From positions 12,858,625 through 12,922,624 of the forward strand of contig OZ020624.1 in assembly GCA_963971575.1 (NCBI GenBank): 64,000 nucleotides of DNA, read 5' to 3'. Under the pieces are notes generated by a model. That model was given only the letters and a program-made list of their open reading frames with translations, searched no databases and had not been told where the DNA came from. The number at the start of each line of letters is the position of its first letter. Within the stretch, counting starts at the first letter, position 1. A program made the translations under genes and the position numbers. This document shows positions 50,101 to 55,016 of the stretch, piece after piece. The stretch is from Liopterus haemorrhoidalis (taxonomy: Eukaryota; Arthropoda; Insecta; Coleoptera; Dytiscidae).

Positions 50101-52219
50101 TCAACAGTTTATGTCTTACTAATTAAACACCAAATACAAAGATATGTGTAGAAAATTAAGGCGGAGCTTAAGACTCCCTCTACTATGACTAGATTAGTTT
50201 AAAACCACGCTACCAGATGGATACATCTCTCGATGCTTGTAAATGCCAGTATTTCATATAAATAGTGTTTCGGTGTGGGTCAAAGAATTGGTGCTAAATA
50301 TTAATTAATTTTCATAAACAAGGGCTCATTTTAAAGATAAAAGTACAATCTATAGGATTTCAGCTATGGAATTTGCAATTGTTATTGATTTACGGAGTAA
50401 CAGTGATGTGAAGTTACACAAAGTTTAGGATATTGTAAAACTGAAAATTAAAAATAAAACCAAATTTTAACTCTGAAATCCAACGGGGCCAATCTTTATC
50501 TTCAAATTAAAAAAAAAATCAAATTGATCCGACAACATTTGGTTCAAATTCTTTGGCCCTTCCAAATGCACTTTTCCGTTGCGCGTAACCTAGGTACATT
50601 ACGCTCTTAACTAAGTCTGAGAAAGATACTACGTTGGCTGTCGATTATTAAAACGAATTACAAAGGTCACTGGTCATTAAATTCGAGGATACATTCATTT
50701 TTACTGACGGATCAAAATCTGGAACGAGGGTTGTGTGCCCGATTTTGTCTTGAATCCACGCCAACAGTTTTAGCAACATTTGCACTCCGTATCGAGTGTG
50801 TACATTGCTGAGCTGTACGTTATATTCAATGCCATGTGTTTTGTTTCGTCAGAGCAAAGTCTTTTACTAATCTACCCCCCCCCCCTTCTTCTCTCACTTA
50901 CTAGAAGATATCTGCATAACCCTGGAAAGTGATAAAAATTACAAGTCGTATCATTTATTATTTTTGAATAAATATACGTATGTTACTTTTAGTACAATGA
51001 GATTTCATTTAATATCTCACAAAAATATCTAGGAGTATTTTCAAAAATCTAAAAAATTCATATTTTAAAATATTAATGTAATAAAAATTTCAGCACGTAT
51101 TATTTCTATTCAAATCAATGTGCATTACTCTAGTAGAGTGGGAAACTTTGTTTGAAATAATTTGACAAAAATCGTATTAAAAGTCTAGGTATTTTAAAAT
51201 TACTATGCTTTGTTCAAATTTACGCTTCAGTTTGATACCAGACAGTAATAAAAAAAACTTGAAAAACCATATGTTTTTTAACGATATAACATAAGTGCAA
51301 TCAATGTGCATTACTCTAAAGCTTTAAGATATTTATACCAACCCGACTGAATTAAAAGAGTGGGAAACTGTTTGAAATAATTTGAGAAAAATCGTATTAA
51401 AAGTCTAGATATTTTAATATTTCTTTGCGCTGCTTAAATCTAGGCTTCAGTTTGACACAGAAAAAATCTTAAGAAACTATAAGTGTCTTGACGATATAAC
51501 ACATGACACGTAACACAAAATAAATCGTCAGTCCTGTGTCTGTAGCTGTAGTGTTATAAGTGTTGAATCTGTATTTGTGCAATGTGTAATAGTGGTGTTG
51601 TTGCAGGTGCTGTGAGTGTGAGAGCGGGTACAGGGGGGAGGGAGAGAGGTGCGACTGGTGCATGATACCACTGCGTCTCAAGGAGACCAGTAACATCACC
51701 GGCCCACACAAGTGTCCATACAGTAGGAATGGCTGCACTTACACACATACGGACCTAGGGATGGTGGACAGGCACAAGACATACATGTGTGTGTTTAGGG
51801 ACATTGCCTGTGTCGAATGTGGTAAGAAGTTCCTCGGCACACGGCTCATGGATCACCTGGTGCAGAGACACGGCAGTGTGGTGAGGGCAGAGGTGACTGG
51901 TGCAGAGGCCACTGCAGACATCACACCGCCACTTGGTGACTCGAACCACCTGCTCCATATCCATGGACTGCTCATCTACATGTTTGTGCGCCGTGCACCA
52001 CATTTCATTGAGCTATGGTCATTGACGGACACGGACAAGACAGGACATGATCTGCTCTCAATAAACTGTAATATCTCTACTCCACATTCAGCGCATACTA
52101 TAACACGTTCATTAGATCCTCGCAATGATTACCAAGATTGGAATAAGAAGATAGATATACGAAATATAACATCAAATGAACATCCATTAAATATAAGACT
52201 GAGTTTCATAATAAAATAA
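12328..52219 (+). CDS. SIAH/SINA-like double-module zinc-finger protein (whole gene, four exons, 500 aa)
   Basis: Joining 12328-12622, 14253-14682, 18942-19106 and 51607-52219 gives 1503 bases with no stop until TAA. All junctions are GT-AG and phases agree, including codons split across every intron. Module A (residues about 10-241) has a RING-like pair set C13, C16, C35, C38. Two SIAH-type fingers follow: C70-x6-C77-x11-H89-x3-C93 and C100-x8-C109-x11-H121-x4-H126, then a beta-rich tail. Module B (242-500) has C250, C253, C272, C275, then C299, C301, C312, C315. Its SIAH fingers are C333-x6-C340-x12-H353-x4-C358 and C365-x2-C368-x11-H380-x4-H385. SIAH/SINA proteins are cytoplasmic E3 ubiquitin ligases that bind substrates through the C-terminal half. 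Here module A lacks most RING metal ligands, so ligase activity is uncertain. Intron 3 is 32.5 kb of transposons. No gene symbol is justified. Confidence 0.82.
12731..14150 (-). pseudogene. 5'-truncated CR1/Jockey-like LINE in intron 1
   Basis: Read on the minus strand it gives RT blocks in two or three frames. YLGIPQGTILGPLLFTIYIN is RT motif B/4. KYLGVIFD comes next, then a thumb region with YALVESILSYGINGWGG, and a C-terminal TRNKNKMA block. The 3' end is AAAATAAAG followed by (ATT)n at 12731-12746. The C-terminus and tail resemble the intact LINE at 56661-63247, suggesting the same or a sister family. The catalytic YADD segment is missing and frameshifts are present, so it is dead. It lies antisense to the host gene. 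Confidence 0.8.
14253..14682 (+). CDS. exon 2 of the SIAH-like gene: second finger and C-terminal half of module A
   Basis: Acceptor TTCTTGTACAG|TG and donor CTAAG|GTACGT. Encodes residues 99-241 plus two bases of codon 242. The second SIAH finger is CPETFLGNKC...DHYSKSH. About 115 residues with alternating hydrophobic patches follow, the position of the TRAF-like substrate-binding fold in SIAH proteins, though it is shorter and diverged. The frame would run only five codons past the donor before a stop, which supports splicing here. Confidence 0.85.
14830..16240 (-). pseudogene. LOA/R1-like LINE remnant with RNase H domain, intron 2
   Basis: The minus strand reads, in order: a thumb remnant (SPKHPWLLHSPLSDLELS), an RNase H region with FTAEIYGILL and YVICTDSLSSIQKIST, the RNase H signature WIPSHVGLMGNQKADQTARE, and the C-terminal RLRIGHTRLTHKYL with CDQC. 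These blocks mark the RNase H plus C-terminal region of R1/LOA/I-group LINEs. At least one stop and a frameshift make it inactive. A hAT MITE at 15512-15881 splits it exactly within the CTDS codons. Confidence 0.8.
15512..15881. mobile_element. hAT MITE with internal ~41 bp minisatellite
   Basis: Inverted termini CAGAGCCGCAGTAAGG...CCTTACTGCGGCTCTG are flanked by a perfect 8-bp duplication TCTGTACA (15504-15511 and 15882-15889). The interior holds five units of about 41 bases with the core GGTGAGGACCTTTTTTT and GCTCATCACTTGGATTTTGG. No transposase. Confidence 0.9.
16690..16990 (-). pseudogene. RTE-like LINE, C-terminal fragment with ATG-repeat tail
   Basis: The minus strand reads SRIARLE, stop, NWPGHVARLENSRPTKTILE and then GRNRGRPPTRWTNDLRRSAG. 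This is the conserved C-terminus of the insect endonuclease/reverse transcriptase of RTE-like LINEs. It ends in (GAT)n at about 16699-16712, a tail style seen in RTE elements. It is 5'-truncated and has stops. Confidence 0.8.
16991..18289. other. AT-rich intron DNA with no recognised feature
   Basis: Very AT-rich, with many A and T runs and no open frame or inverted termini I can support. TTTATAA-type words recur (17310-18140) but without a fixed period. Confidence 0.5.
18290..18560. mobile_element. diverged relative of the MITE at 11782-12101
   Basis: The right end TGCATTCTAATGTTTGAACG matches the end of the upstream MITE. The internal block ACTCTCCTTTTCTATCTTG on the minus strand resembles CTATCCTTTCCTTTCTTGG in that copy. 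The left boundary is unclear. Confidence 0.35.
18942..19106 (+). CDS. exon 3 of the SIAH-like gene: start of module B
   Basis: Acceptor TGTTTGTTGCAG|TG and donor AAATT|GTAAGT. The first base completes Ser242 and the last two bases start codon 297. It encodes LDCCRC and YYCPTC (C250, C253, C272, C275), the first two metal-ligand pairs of a RING-like fold, then a short polar linker. Assignment to this gene rests on matching phase on both sides and on the SIAH-like continuation in exon 4. Confidence 0.78.
19107..19610. other. start of intron 3, no recognised feature
   Basis: AT-rich intron sequence without conserved blocks. Confidence 0.45.
19860..20670 (+). pseudogene. hAT transposase, C-terminal half (zf-MYM/ZBED-like group)
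   Basis: An upstream frame reads LTPKSWSETRWECRLESLKS and a segment ending NILDF. A frameshift near 20060 then leads into a frame with GTDEPISSAEEHFRIKYF and ENLFGFLYNS. The hAT dimerisation domain closes it (VASAERSFSKLKIIKKYLRS, ending LSIES). The N-terminal zinc finger and the first catalytic Asp region are absent. The C-terminal frame is open for about 190 codons, so decay is moderate. hAT transposases act as dimers through this last domain. Confidence 0.8.
20741..20990 (-). pseudogene. short RTE-like LINE C-terminal fragment nested in hAT
   Basis: The minus strand reads GRPKLR, a stop or change, VDSVT, DARSIGAHNRRKITQNRKKW and TIETAMAFKGLEG. This is the RTE-like C-terminus, followed by an AATAATGATGA tail. 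5'-truncated and dead. Confidence 0.6.
22231..22925. other. no recognised feature
   Basis: No coding or repeat boundary seen. A run of nine G lies near 22691. The CCTCGAACGGGCC block near 22340 is not a tRNA B box. Confidence 0.45.
22926..26502 (+). mobile_element. non-autonomous Helitron made of ~290 bp tandem units
   Basis: The 5' end is TCTTCTTCTTATATATATAA after an A, then GGCAGTGTCCTGA and a (CTGA)n run. The 3' end has the hairpin CCGTAGC-GAA-GCACGG (one mismatch), eight bases, CTAG, then T. Between them lie roughly 11 units of about 290 bases. Each has TTTCACCCCTAAAGGGTGAA, a GACCAATAAGATATCGACTT block, TTTTGTCCTAATCAACCCCT, ACAATCGGGGTGAATTATAC and GGCACATAGGTGTC. Open frames inside are repeat artefacts. 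No Rep/helicase. Confidence 0.78.
26504..28785 (+). mobile_element. second copy of the ~290 bp-unit Helitron family (first part)
   Basis: Begins just after the CTAG end of the previous element with ACACATATAAAATCG and the same CAACGCCCAGCCCAAACCAC head as the first copy. It then has about eight diverged units with extra blocks (GGTAAATTGGCATTTTTTAT, GAACATCCCTTGGACAT) absent from the neighbour. It is interrupted by a Harbinger element at 28786 and resumes at 33749 and, after a LINE, at 36824. No 3' hairpin was found. Confidence 0.65.
29188..29359 (+). pseudogene. short open frame of the Harbinger element, split by an insertion
   Basis: From ATG 29188 the frame runs into the 29360-32573 insertion. 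Removing that insertion and one AATG copy lets the frame continue for about 15 codons from 32578 to a TAA. It is Asn-rich with no known motif. It may be the C-terminus of one of the two Harbinger proteins or a chance frame. Confidence 0.3.
29360..32573. mobile_element. long-inverted-repeat transposon of uncertain superfamily (Sola-like?)
   Basis: Termini GGGTCATTCCATATCAAGTG and, inverted, GGGTCATTCCATGTCAAGTG are flanked by AATG on both sides (29356-29359 and 32574-32577). The arms are more than 1.1 kb each (29360-30490 and 31450-32573), highly similar, and carry subterminal GGTTCCCAAGCC-type repeats. Part of the left arm is the reverse complement of the coding end at 31340-31460, so two element ends lie head to head. 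A further partial repeat lies at 30590-30830. A 4-bp duplication fits Sola-type elements, but this is inference. Confidence 0.7.
31046..31459 (+). pseudogene. C-terminal fragment of a transposon protein of unknown function
   Basis: The frame reads HHQFVPVDLNSISVS, one stop, then VAKLSNSVDP and a compact domain. That domain has LFPGCYVACIYDNKWWVGNV, VKFMHLRGPAHSFYWP, KDICWVP and a final GRQYQF block before TAA. The WW...VKFMH...SFYWP...D.CWVP pattern looks like a small beta-barrel (Tudor/SH3-like) fold, and I recall similar C-termini on transposon-encoded proteins of aphids and Hydra. Function unknown. One internal stop and no N-terminal catalytic part. Confidence 0.55.
33073..33352. mobile_element. 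hAT MITE with GGTCCTCACCTCC minisatellite
   Basis: Termini TAGGCTGACCATT and, from the right, TAGGTGACCATT. Flanking octamers TTTAATAA and TATAATAA agree at seven of eight bases. The interior has four units of about 40 bases that are the reverse complement of GGTGAGGACCTTTTTTT, plus GCGGGACAAAATGTTAAAAT repeats. It is a sister of the element at 56648-63550. Confidence 0.8.
33454..33604 (+). mobile_element. tRNA-derived SINE
   Basis: A 75-base tRNA-like head has A box TAGCGTAGTGG (33465-33475) and B box GGTTCGAATCC (33508-33518). A ~60-base body and an A tail (33592-33604) follow. The flanks carry TTTGTGATTT before and TTTGTGAATTT after, a target duplication of LINE-type retrotransposition. 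RNA polymerase III transcription from the A and B boxes is the known mode for such SINEs. Confidence 0.8.
33749..34309 (+). mobile_element. ~290 bp-unit Helitron family copy (second part)
   Basis: Continues the copy broken at 28785: CCCTAAGGGCTGAAATG, AAATTTCATCCCTAAAGGGG, CCCTCCATGTCGCAAGCATC. It ends in a long T run where the LINE at 34310 inserted. Confidence 0.6.
34310..36823 (+). mobile_element. 5'-truncated CR1/Jockey-like LINE with (TAA)n tail
   Basis: The surrounding Helitron-family unit continues on either side (TTTGACCGTTTTTT before, ATTTCACCCCTAAA after), so the insert limits are good to a few bases. The 3' UTR is 36506-36800 and the tail (TAA)n is 36803-36823. The long reading frame is described separately. 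Confidence 0.85.
34322..36505 (+). CDS. LINE ORF2: end of endonuclease plus reverse transcriptase (5'-truncated)
   Basis: An open frame of 727 codons without a stop. It begins inside the APE endonuclease (LVLTSDSN then GCSDHCVLKT, the SDH catalytic end). The reverse transcriptase follows, with ENYRPISLTSHICKSMERII, VIYLDFAKAFDKV (first catalytic Asp), GVPQGSVLGPLLFILY and LIFADDIKLFG (the catalytic DD pair). The thumb has LYKTYIRPHLEYSVSVWSPY and the C-terminus ends HKWNELPSDTVSATSV. An intact element would copy its RNA at a nicked chromosomal site. The missing 5' half makes this copy non-autonomous, but the RT reads intact, so insertion is fairly recent. ATG 34571 is internal and not a true start. 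Confidence 0.85.
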   Translation, partial: LVLTSDSNLISEIIHLPPIGCSDHCVLKTAIQLIQEKPSNSGFFKKVDYISLSCNLQEVNWDVIINNTDIDLAWNTFEETIKEMVEKCTKTIKPSFNKKLPWFNFECNDLLKNKRRFWQRYRRSRHPDDYIIFRQSSNQLTAALRRARTSFENGIMLRGPSAFYKYVRSRLCSKVGTPMLKRPNGELCTSNSEVAEALGEYFALTFDTSDSVIYPQLPAETRVSNNLTAIEFESDDVVQVLRSLKSSSPGPDQISSQILSNCADQLSHPISNLMKLSFRTGKLPQAWLTAQVTPIFKKGDKFSTENYRPISLTSHICKSMERIIARQLQVHVTRYNLIPEQQHGFQPKRSTCTNLLVATNEWTVAHDKGLPTDVIYLDFAKAFDKVPTALLIHKLEHLGIRDNLLNWISAFLTNRTFRVRVGNAVSSTKDVLSGVPQGSVLGPLLFILYTADIPAAFTSRSLIFADDIKLFGNPLTSSRDLQGDLVTITNWSTMWRLPLNPTKCTVLHIGPNNPNSPYYINNTRLTVVSEQSDLGVIISNDLSWSKQVGQVVRKSNTALYMLSKTFNNMSPNLVAKLYKTYIRPHLEYSVSVWSPYFQRDIQAMESVQRRASRLPRAIRGLQYPERLQHLKLPILSKRRARGDLIQTWRILHNDFSLNLCYMFKLSNNTRLRGHTLKLSREKFKRIPRENFLTNRVFHKWNELPSDTVSATSVNSFKNCLDSQMSTV
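36824..37190 (+). mobile_element. ~290 bp-unit Helitron family copy (third part)
   Basis: Diverged unit with ATTCGGGGACTATATTTC, CCATGACGTAAGCAACCACT and ACGGGGCTAATTTACAT. The 3' hairpin is not found; the sequence merges into an old repeat at 37190. Confidence 0.5.
37190..37470. repeat. old inverted-repeat segment, partner near 51000-51230
   Basis: GACTTTTAATACGATTTTTA, TAATGCACATTGATTTGAAT and CTCCTAGATATTTTTGTG match the reverse complement of 51000-51230. The following TTCAACTAAAATTTGAAATT block recurs near 46568. Dispersed repeat of unknown class. Confidence 0.55.
37480..38010 (-). mobile_element. inverted fragment of the ~290 bp-unit Helitron family
   Basis: On the minus strand it shows GGGTGAACCTACAC, a GGAGTAAAATGTATTTCAC-like unit and a CCATAACGTAAGC block, so its orientation opposes 22926-37190. 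It runs into an (AT)n stretch where a LINE inserted. Confidence 0.55.
38024..40546 (+). CDS. LINE ORF2 with intact endonuclease end and reverse transcriptase
   Basis: An open frame of 840 codons from the LINE part. The flanking repeat adds 41 in-frame codons (from 37901) that do not belong to it. It begins in the APE endonuclease (LFIPPASP, then LLGDFNLPKV with catalytic Asp/Asn, then GHILDLVFSN and DVHHPSLDLF, where the usual SDH is altered). The RT has VENYRPISILSCISKVLE, AVYTDFRKAFDRI, SGVPQGSHLGPVLFTLF and LLFADDLKLY (catalytic DD). The thumb has YFALIRSHLEYASVVWSPY. The N-terminal part of the endonuclease is missing. CR1/Jockey group by motif style. No stop interrupts it. Confidence 0.85.
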   Translation, partial: LFIPPASPLEIYNAFSAQVSTLLDTYRNSQLCLLGDFNLPKVRWFYDEDSCSVNSDFHNDKIAERIVDEFNFFCLDQFNLISNTSGHILDLVFSNNSSVTVARCADPLLDEDVHHPSLDLFIQVTNLQFLEFDVQRDKFNFHKGNYEALNTALGDFNWSSILTKNDINADVSSFYKVLYDNINIHIPKFACKPKKFPRWFTKDTRLLLREKNRALSTFKSSKLHNDYILYSNLRKVCKVNIRIDRNDYVFNIQNSLSNNPKSFWSFVNHEKSTGTGIPKNMSYNDLKAETGMDICNLFASYFESVYSNDKVAIPVFNHVYGSVLSHLEINEDIVLKKLSSLDINKGCGPDGVPPLLLRRCCSTLTEPLTSLFRLSVETGIFPSMWKTAFITPVFKSGCKSRVENYRPISILSCISKVLESIITDIIFSCYKNTIIPQQHGFFMGRSTTTNLISFKDYILSSLETGNEVHAVYTDFRKAFDRINHDVLLAKLKAYGIQPPLSLWLKSYLQGRAQHVTINNCTSRVMNVTSGVPQGSHLGPVLFTLFINDIGVGILHSRYLLFADDLKLYSAVKSPADSHSLQNDLDVVAAWCTSNCLSLNIGKCSSICFSKKRNPSSFSYLVNGVPLKQVDEVRDLGVIFTSNLSFEKHIDSVCKKAARMLGFVRRTTTEFTNYTAIKTLYFALIRSHLEYASVVWSPYQSTHCYRLENVQDKFIKIFLYKVGINYTLLSRDQRRQLVGIDTLRKRRDISGLCLLHKIINGAIPSPEILENILIRVPARSTRNQDAFFVTQHKTNYGKDVTIDRICRLYNSICCRDLNTVDIFDSVFSRFKTSLTAAYENF
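40547..40699 (+). mobile_element. LINE 3' UTR and A/AT-rich tail
   Basis: Ends with AAAAAAATAAAAATAAAAAA and (TA)n. The 5' junction of the same LINE is also (AT)n, so it inserted in a dinucleotide tract and its target duplication cannot be delimited. Confidence 0.6.
41121..42562 (-). CDS. Penelope-like RT plus GIY-YIG endonuclease (5'-truncated, left arm)
   Basis: The minus-strand frame starts before ATG 42527 with CPRLFAHVKIHK, a Penelope RT block, and continues without a stop to 41121. RT motifs are LLSLDVISLFPSVTL (first Asp), TGLAQGADSSPIIAK and IYVDDTLLAIP (catalytic YVDD). The C-terminal GIY-YIG nuclease has VVYKITCECNSTYIGQTSQC, NRICQHKSDAR and LANHV. The GIY motif itself is changed to YKI, as in many Penelope-like elements. 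The enzyme class makes cDNA and nicks DNA at insertion. About the first third of a full protein is missing, so activity is doubtful despite the open frame. Confidence 0.85.
42671..43645 (+). pseudogene. Penelope-like element right-arm copy, RT core deleted
   Basis: Starts CPRLFAHVKIHKMDLPVRHI in frame and breaks after NNSPY at about 42760. It resumes in the +1 frame at VLNVFNKYDQ, skipping the RT palm including YVDD, then carries the whole GIY-YIG region to TAA 43645. The shared part differs from the left arm at only a few residues (for example Leu/Ile before QCGYPKN), so duplication is recent. Confidence 0.85.
44069..44111. repeat. (TA)n and (CA)n microsatellite
   Basis: TATATA followed by ACACACACAT. 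The left flank of the Penelope-like dimer is also (TA)n. Confidence 0.8.
44153..44727 (+). mobile_element. piggyBac-like MITE, left copy, TTAA target
   Basis: Flanked by TTAA at 44149-44152 and 44728-44731. Termini are CCCAGGCTTGACCAAATGGG and, from the right, CCCGTAGTTGACCAAAATAT, sharing the TTGACCAAA core. GGGGTGTGTCACACCCC and GGGGTATACTACACCCC are palindromes near the two ends. No transposase. piggyBac affiliation rests on TTAA and CCC ends. Confidence 0.7.
45310..46250 (-). pseudogene. LOA/Jockey-like LINE RT fragment
   Basis: Minus-strand blocks in shifting frames are: GHGVPQGS near 46100; NGFQFSTSKTVCIHFCKK; SIKKRYQMPVSLFRVLSHKT; LMLRLYRSLVSSELDYGCLA with YGSA; and VTDAFRTSPIPSLLYEAGEP. 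This is the order of RT motif B to thumb in LOA/Jockey-type LINEs. The YADD region is not recognisable and there are several frameshifts and stops. Confidence 0.75.
46360..46620 (-). repeat. diverged R2-like repeat fragment
   Basis: ACAGACAGACACATAATTGACGGTATAAA and CATACCTATGAAAC-like blocks resemble R2 in minus orientation. It ends with a TTCAACTAAAATTTGAAATT block shared with 37400. Confidence 0.35.
46768..47353 (-). mobile_element. piggyBac-like MITE, right copy
   Basis: Mirror image of 44153-44727, with TTAA at 46764-46767 and 47354-47357. It lies within the right arm of the inverted duplication and so was copied with it. Confidence 0.7.
47394..47560. other. poly-C run and hAT-like terminus
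   Basis: A run of about twelve C near 47410 is followed by GGTGGTTCTCAACATTTTTT at 47454, a frequent hAT terminal style. The partner end was not found, so it is not called as an element. Confidence 0.3.
47560..49965 (-). mobile_element. third large array of the ~290 bp Helitron-family unit
   Basis: About eight units in minus orientation with the blocks AGGGGTTGATTAGGACAAAA, CGATATCTCATTGGTCC and GTGCCAAAAAGTAATTTTAT (plus-strand reading). Units are closer to each other than to many in 22926-26502. The Helitron head and 3' hairpin were not seen at either end, so it is a fragment or a satellite array derived from the element. Confidence 0.7.
49966..50669. other. non-coding DNA with an old repeat
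   Basis: 50310-50560 is a diverged copy of about 44820-45050 (CAAGGGCTCATTTTAAAGAT, GTAACAGTGATGTGAAGTTA). The rest has no recognised feature. Confidence 0.4.
50670..50870 (+). pseudogene. LINE RNase H fragment
   Basis: The + strand reads FTDGSKSGTRV with frameshifts, then a YIAELYVIFNAMCFVSSEQS-like block. These are the first two RNase H catalytic regions (TDGS and AEL). It is probably the same LINE group as 45310-46250 but in opposite orientation. Dead. Confidence 0.6.
50871..51606. other. end of intron 3: repeat copies before exon 4
   Basis: A poly-C run lies near 50874. 51000-51230 is the inverted partner of 37190-37385. Two diverged tandem copies (about 51110-51300 and 51300-51500) repeat CAATGTGCATTACTCTA, GAGTGGGAAACT and ATCGTATTAAAAGTCTAG. 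The final 30 bases are the exon 4 polypyrimidine/acceptor region. Confidence 0.5.
51607..52219 (+). CDS. exon 4 of the SIAH-like gene: SIAH fingers of module B and C-terminus
   Basis: Acceptor GTGGTGTTGTTGCAG|GTG. The first base completes Leu297. It encodes LCCECES, ERCDWC, HKCPYSRNGC, VDRHKTYMC, ACVECGKKF and MDHLVQRH, the complete module B metal sites, then about 115 residues to TAA 52217-52219. The C-terminal portion has hydrophobic strands (HIHGLLIYMFVRRAPHF) that may match a shortened substrate-binding fold. The end is rich in AATAAA-like signals (52232-52270), suggesting the mRNA ends soon after. Confidence 0.82.
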
Positions 52220-52285
52220 TAATATCACTAATAAATAGATTCAAAATAAAAGAAATGCGAAATAAAAATGTGTGGTTTTATTTCC
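52220..52285 (+). terminator. 3' UTR and polyadenylation region of the SIAH-like gene
   Basis: Several AATAAA or near matches follow the stop within 60 bases (AATAAATAG, AAATAAAAG, AAATAAAAATG), then a TGTGTGG GT-rich element. The exact cleavage site is not determined. A hAT MITE sits immediately downstream. Confidence 0.55.
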
Positions 52286-52293
52286 CATATATT

Positions 52294-52551
52294 CAGAGGC
52301 GGCGCTGCACAGCATGCAAGGCATGCGGCTCATGTGAGCGCCACTGCGAGGGGGGCGCTGACATGAGATTCGAAAGGCGCTAAATGACCAAATGAATATA
52401 AAAGTAAGTTAGTGAAATGTAATTGAAACTTGAAATTTAAAAGTGAGGACCTTTTATTTTTTTATTTAGATCCTCACTTGAAATTTCACGAAAAAAGCTA
52501 GTTGCAATTAAATCTTGCCTACGGGCGCCGCAGACCATCGCGCCGGCTCTG
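52294..52551. mobile_element. hAT MITE just after the SIAH-like gene
   Basis: Termini CAGAGGCGGCGC and, from the right, CAGAGCCGGCGC are flanked by a perfect 8-bp duplication CATATATT (52286-52293 and 52552-52559). The interior has one GTGAGGACCTTTTATTTTTT unit facing an inverted AGATCCTCACTT. No coding sequence. Confidence 0.9.
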
Positions 52552-52559
52552 CATATATT

Positions 52560-53418
52560 ACTTCCATAAAGAAAAGTATAAAATTTTCGCACATATCAGG
52601 GTTTCGTAGATAATTTATAAATGAAGGTCAACAGACACAACATTGTTTGGTCACATTTTTTGCTTTAACCGTCTCAAAATCAATAATTATTGAAAATAAT
52701 TTTTCTTCTGTTGATCTATGTAACTAAAGAACAAAAAAACCAGTGGCGAAGGGAAATCTCCACTAGACTTACACTCTCATTAAAAATATAATAATAATTA
52801 AAAAAAATAAAATAAATAAATAATTTTTTTTTTAAGTAAAAAAAAAAAAGATTTAGGTAATAATCAAAAATACATCAAATTATGTTTTTTATATATTTTT
52901 GTTGGTTTACTAGTTATGATTTTGTTTTTTAAGTTTAATAACTTCCGTTTCCGGATCTTCATAAAAAACAATAAGCTTCTTCCCAATTAATAGATTTTTT
53001 TAGTACCATCAGTGAAAAAATTTTTGCTTTAAAATCAATGAAATTGCAGGTAAGTTTACAAATTTTGCTTTTAAAAATGCGTCGACATCCTTTGTATTTA
53101 ATTTAAAAATAGAGCTACTTTTGACAGATATTTTATTTTTAATATAAAAGTATATCACATTTAAATCAATAACAAAACGGATTTCGACTTAAAAGTCAAT
53201 AATTTTAATCCAAATGTGTGTACTGTTTAAAAATCAAAAGCAGTATTTTTGAATTGAAAATATTTGTTTTTGTTTTAAATAACAAAAATTTTAAAATAAA
53301 AGAGTAAATATCTCAATTTAAAATTTATAGTTTTTATATCAGAAACAAACTTATCTTTATTTCAACAGCATTTTATTATTACCTAATTTAAAACGTTAAT
53401 TTAAAAGTGGGTATAATA
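52560..53418. other. AT-rich DNA; possible left end of a transposon
   Basis: CAGTGGCGAAGGGA at 52741 could pair with the inverted CAGTGGCGTAGGGA ending at 56415. That would frame a composite element that includes the dead IS630-like transposase. The flanks do not give a convincing target duplication, so this is tentative. Confidence 0.3.
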
Positions 53419-53923
53419 TTGTCACGTGGGTGGTTTGATTGAGACACAACTCCTGGATTCAACATAACAAATTTATTAAATATATATATTACATTTACAA
53501 TATATATGTTTGAATTGGTCTATGGAGTTGGGGAAGTCTTCGGTCCACCCCGTGTTGGCCAGGATCGGCTTGGACCTATCTCCGAGGCGGGGGCTACCCA
53601 TCCGGGAGTCGAGAAGCTTGGAGAAGTCTTCTCCCACTCACATGGTCACTACTTGCTTGGCTTCACACTCGATACTAGAATCTGGTGTCGGTGTCGTGGT
53701 CGTCACCTTCTGGACTAATATGTGCAGCAGAGTTGGCTATGTTCTACTACTTCAATATTCTCGACATCCATCTATTAAGTACCGAAAGTTTAACTCAGTT
53801 CCAATATTCATTCGTCATGACAAATATTTCCTCATTATGAAATTGCGATGTCTGCAATTTCGTAATCAGGCCACATACGTCAGACGCTGACGAATAGTTT
53901 TTAATCAGACAGCTGACCGTCAC
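53419..53923 (-). mobile_element. long terminal repeat of an LTR retroelement
   Basis: On the minus strand it begins TGTGACGGTCAGCTG and ends CCACCCACGTGACA, giving TG...CA ends of about 505 bases. An env-like frame stops five bases upstream on the same strand, as expected for a 3' LTR. No second LTR or internal gag-pol is in the window. No clear polypurine tract precedes it, which is unusual. Confidence 0.55.
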
Positions 53924-53928
53924 AATGT

Positions 53929-54420
53929 CTAGATGTCGTAATCCTGACCTATCTTAACCGTCTTAGTCAGGCGTACTGCTACCTGCGCCCCATTTGGCTT
54001 AAGCAGTAACGCGGACTCTTTATCATTTCCATCAATGATTTTCATAAACACCTGACCCAGGTCTCCATCCTTTCTCACCACATTTGTTTTTCGACGCTTC
54101 AAATGTGGGCTATAAAGATGGTAGAGCAAGCAACTCCCGTAGCCAATTCCTATAATTAAAATTAAATACATTAATAACGATGTACGATGTAACTGTCTAT
54201 GAAGTATAAAGGTCTTCTGCGCCATTGGGTCCATAATAGATTGATAGTTTTTGAATCATTTCTTCAATCTCGGCAGCTAGGAGACCTGTTGATTGGGTGA
54301 CACTCGATTTTTCCTTCAATGACATGTTGGGATCTAGGTCCCCGTATACGTCAACGGTATAGTAGCTTCATACATGATTGTGTCCGGTAGTGTTTTCCAA
54401 TAAGCTCCTGGAACTACTCT
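53929..54420 (-). pseudogene. env-like C-terminal fragment of an LTR retroelement
   Basis: A 101-codon minus-strand frame (54234-53929) holds one hydrophobic segment of about 20 residues in its first third, a KRRK basic patch after it, and a hydrophilic tail: a single-pass membrane protein C-terminus. Upstream a second frame (about 54420-54237) reads in register with it except for a frameshift near 54200-54240, where a stop intervenes. Its position next to an LTR suggests the envelope-like third frame of an insect errantivirus-type element. The N-terminal bulk is missing and the reading is broken, so it is non-functional. Family assignment is inference. Confidence 0.45.
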
Positions 54421-54478
54421 TACCGGTACCTCGGCATTGATTATGACTATCATCGTTATTATTACTATTCGTATCCTA

Positions 54479-55016
<538 letters not shown>

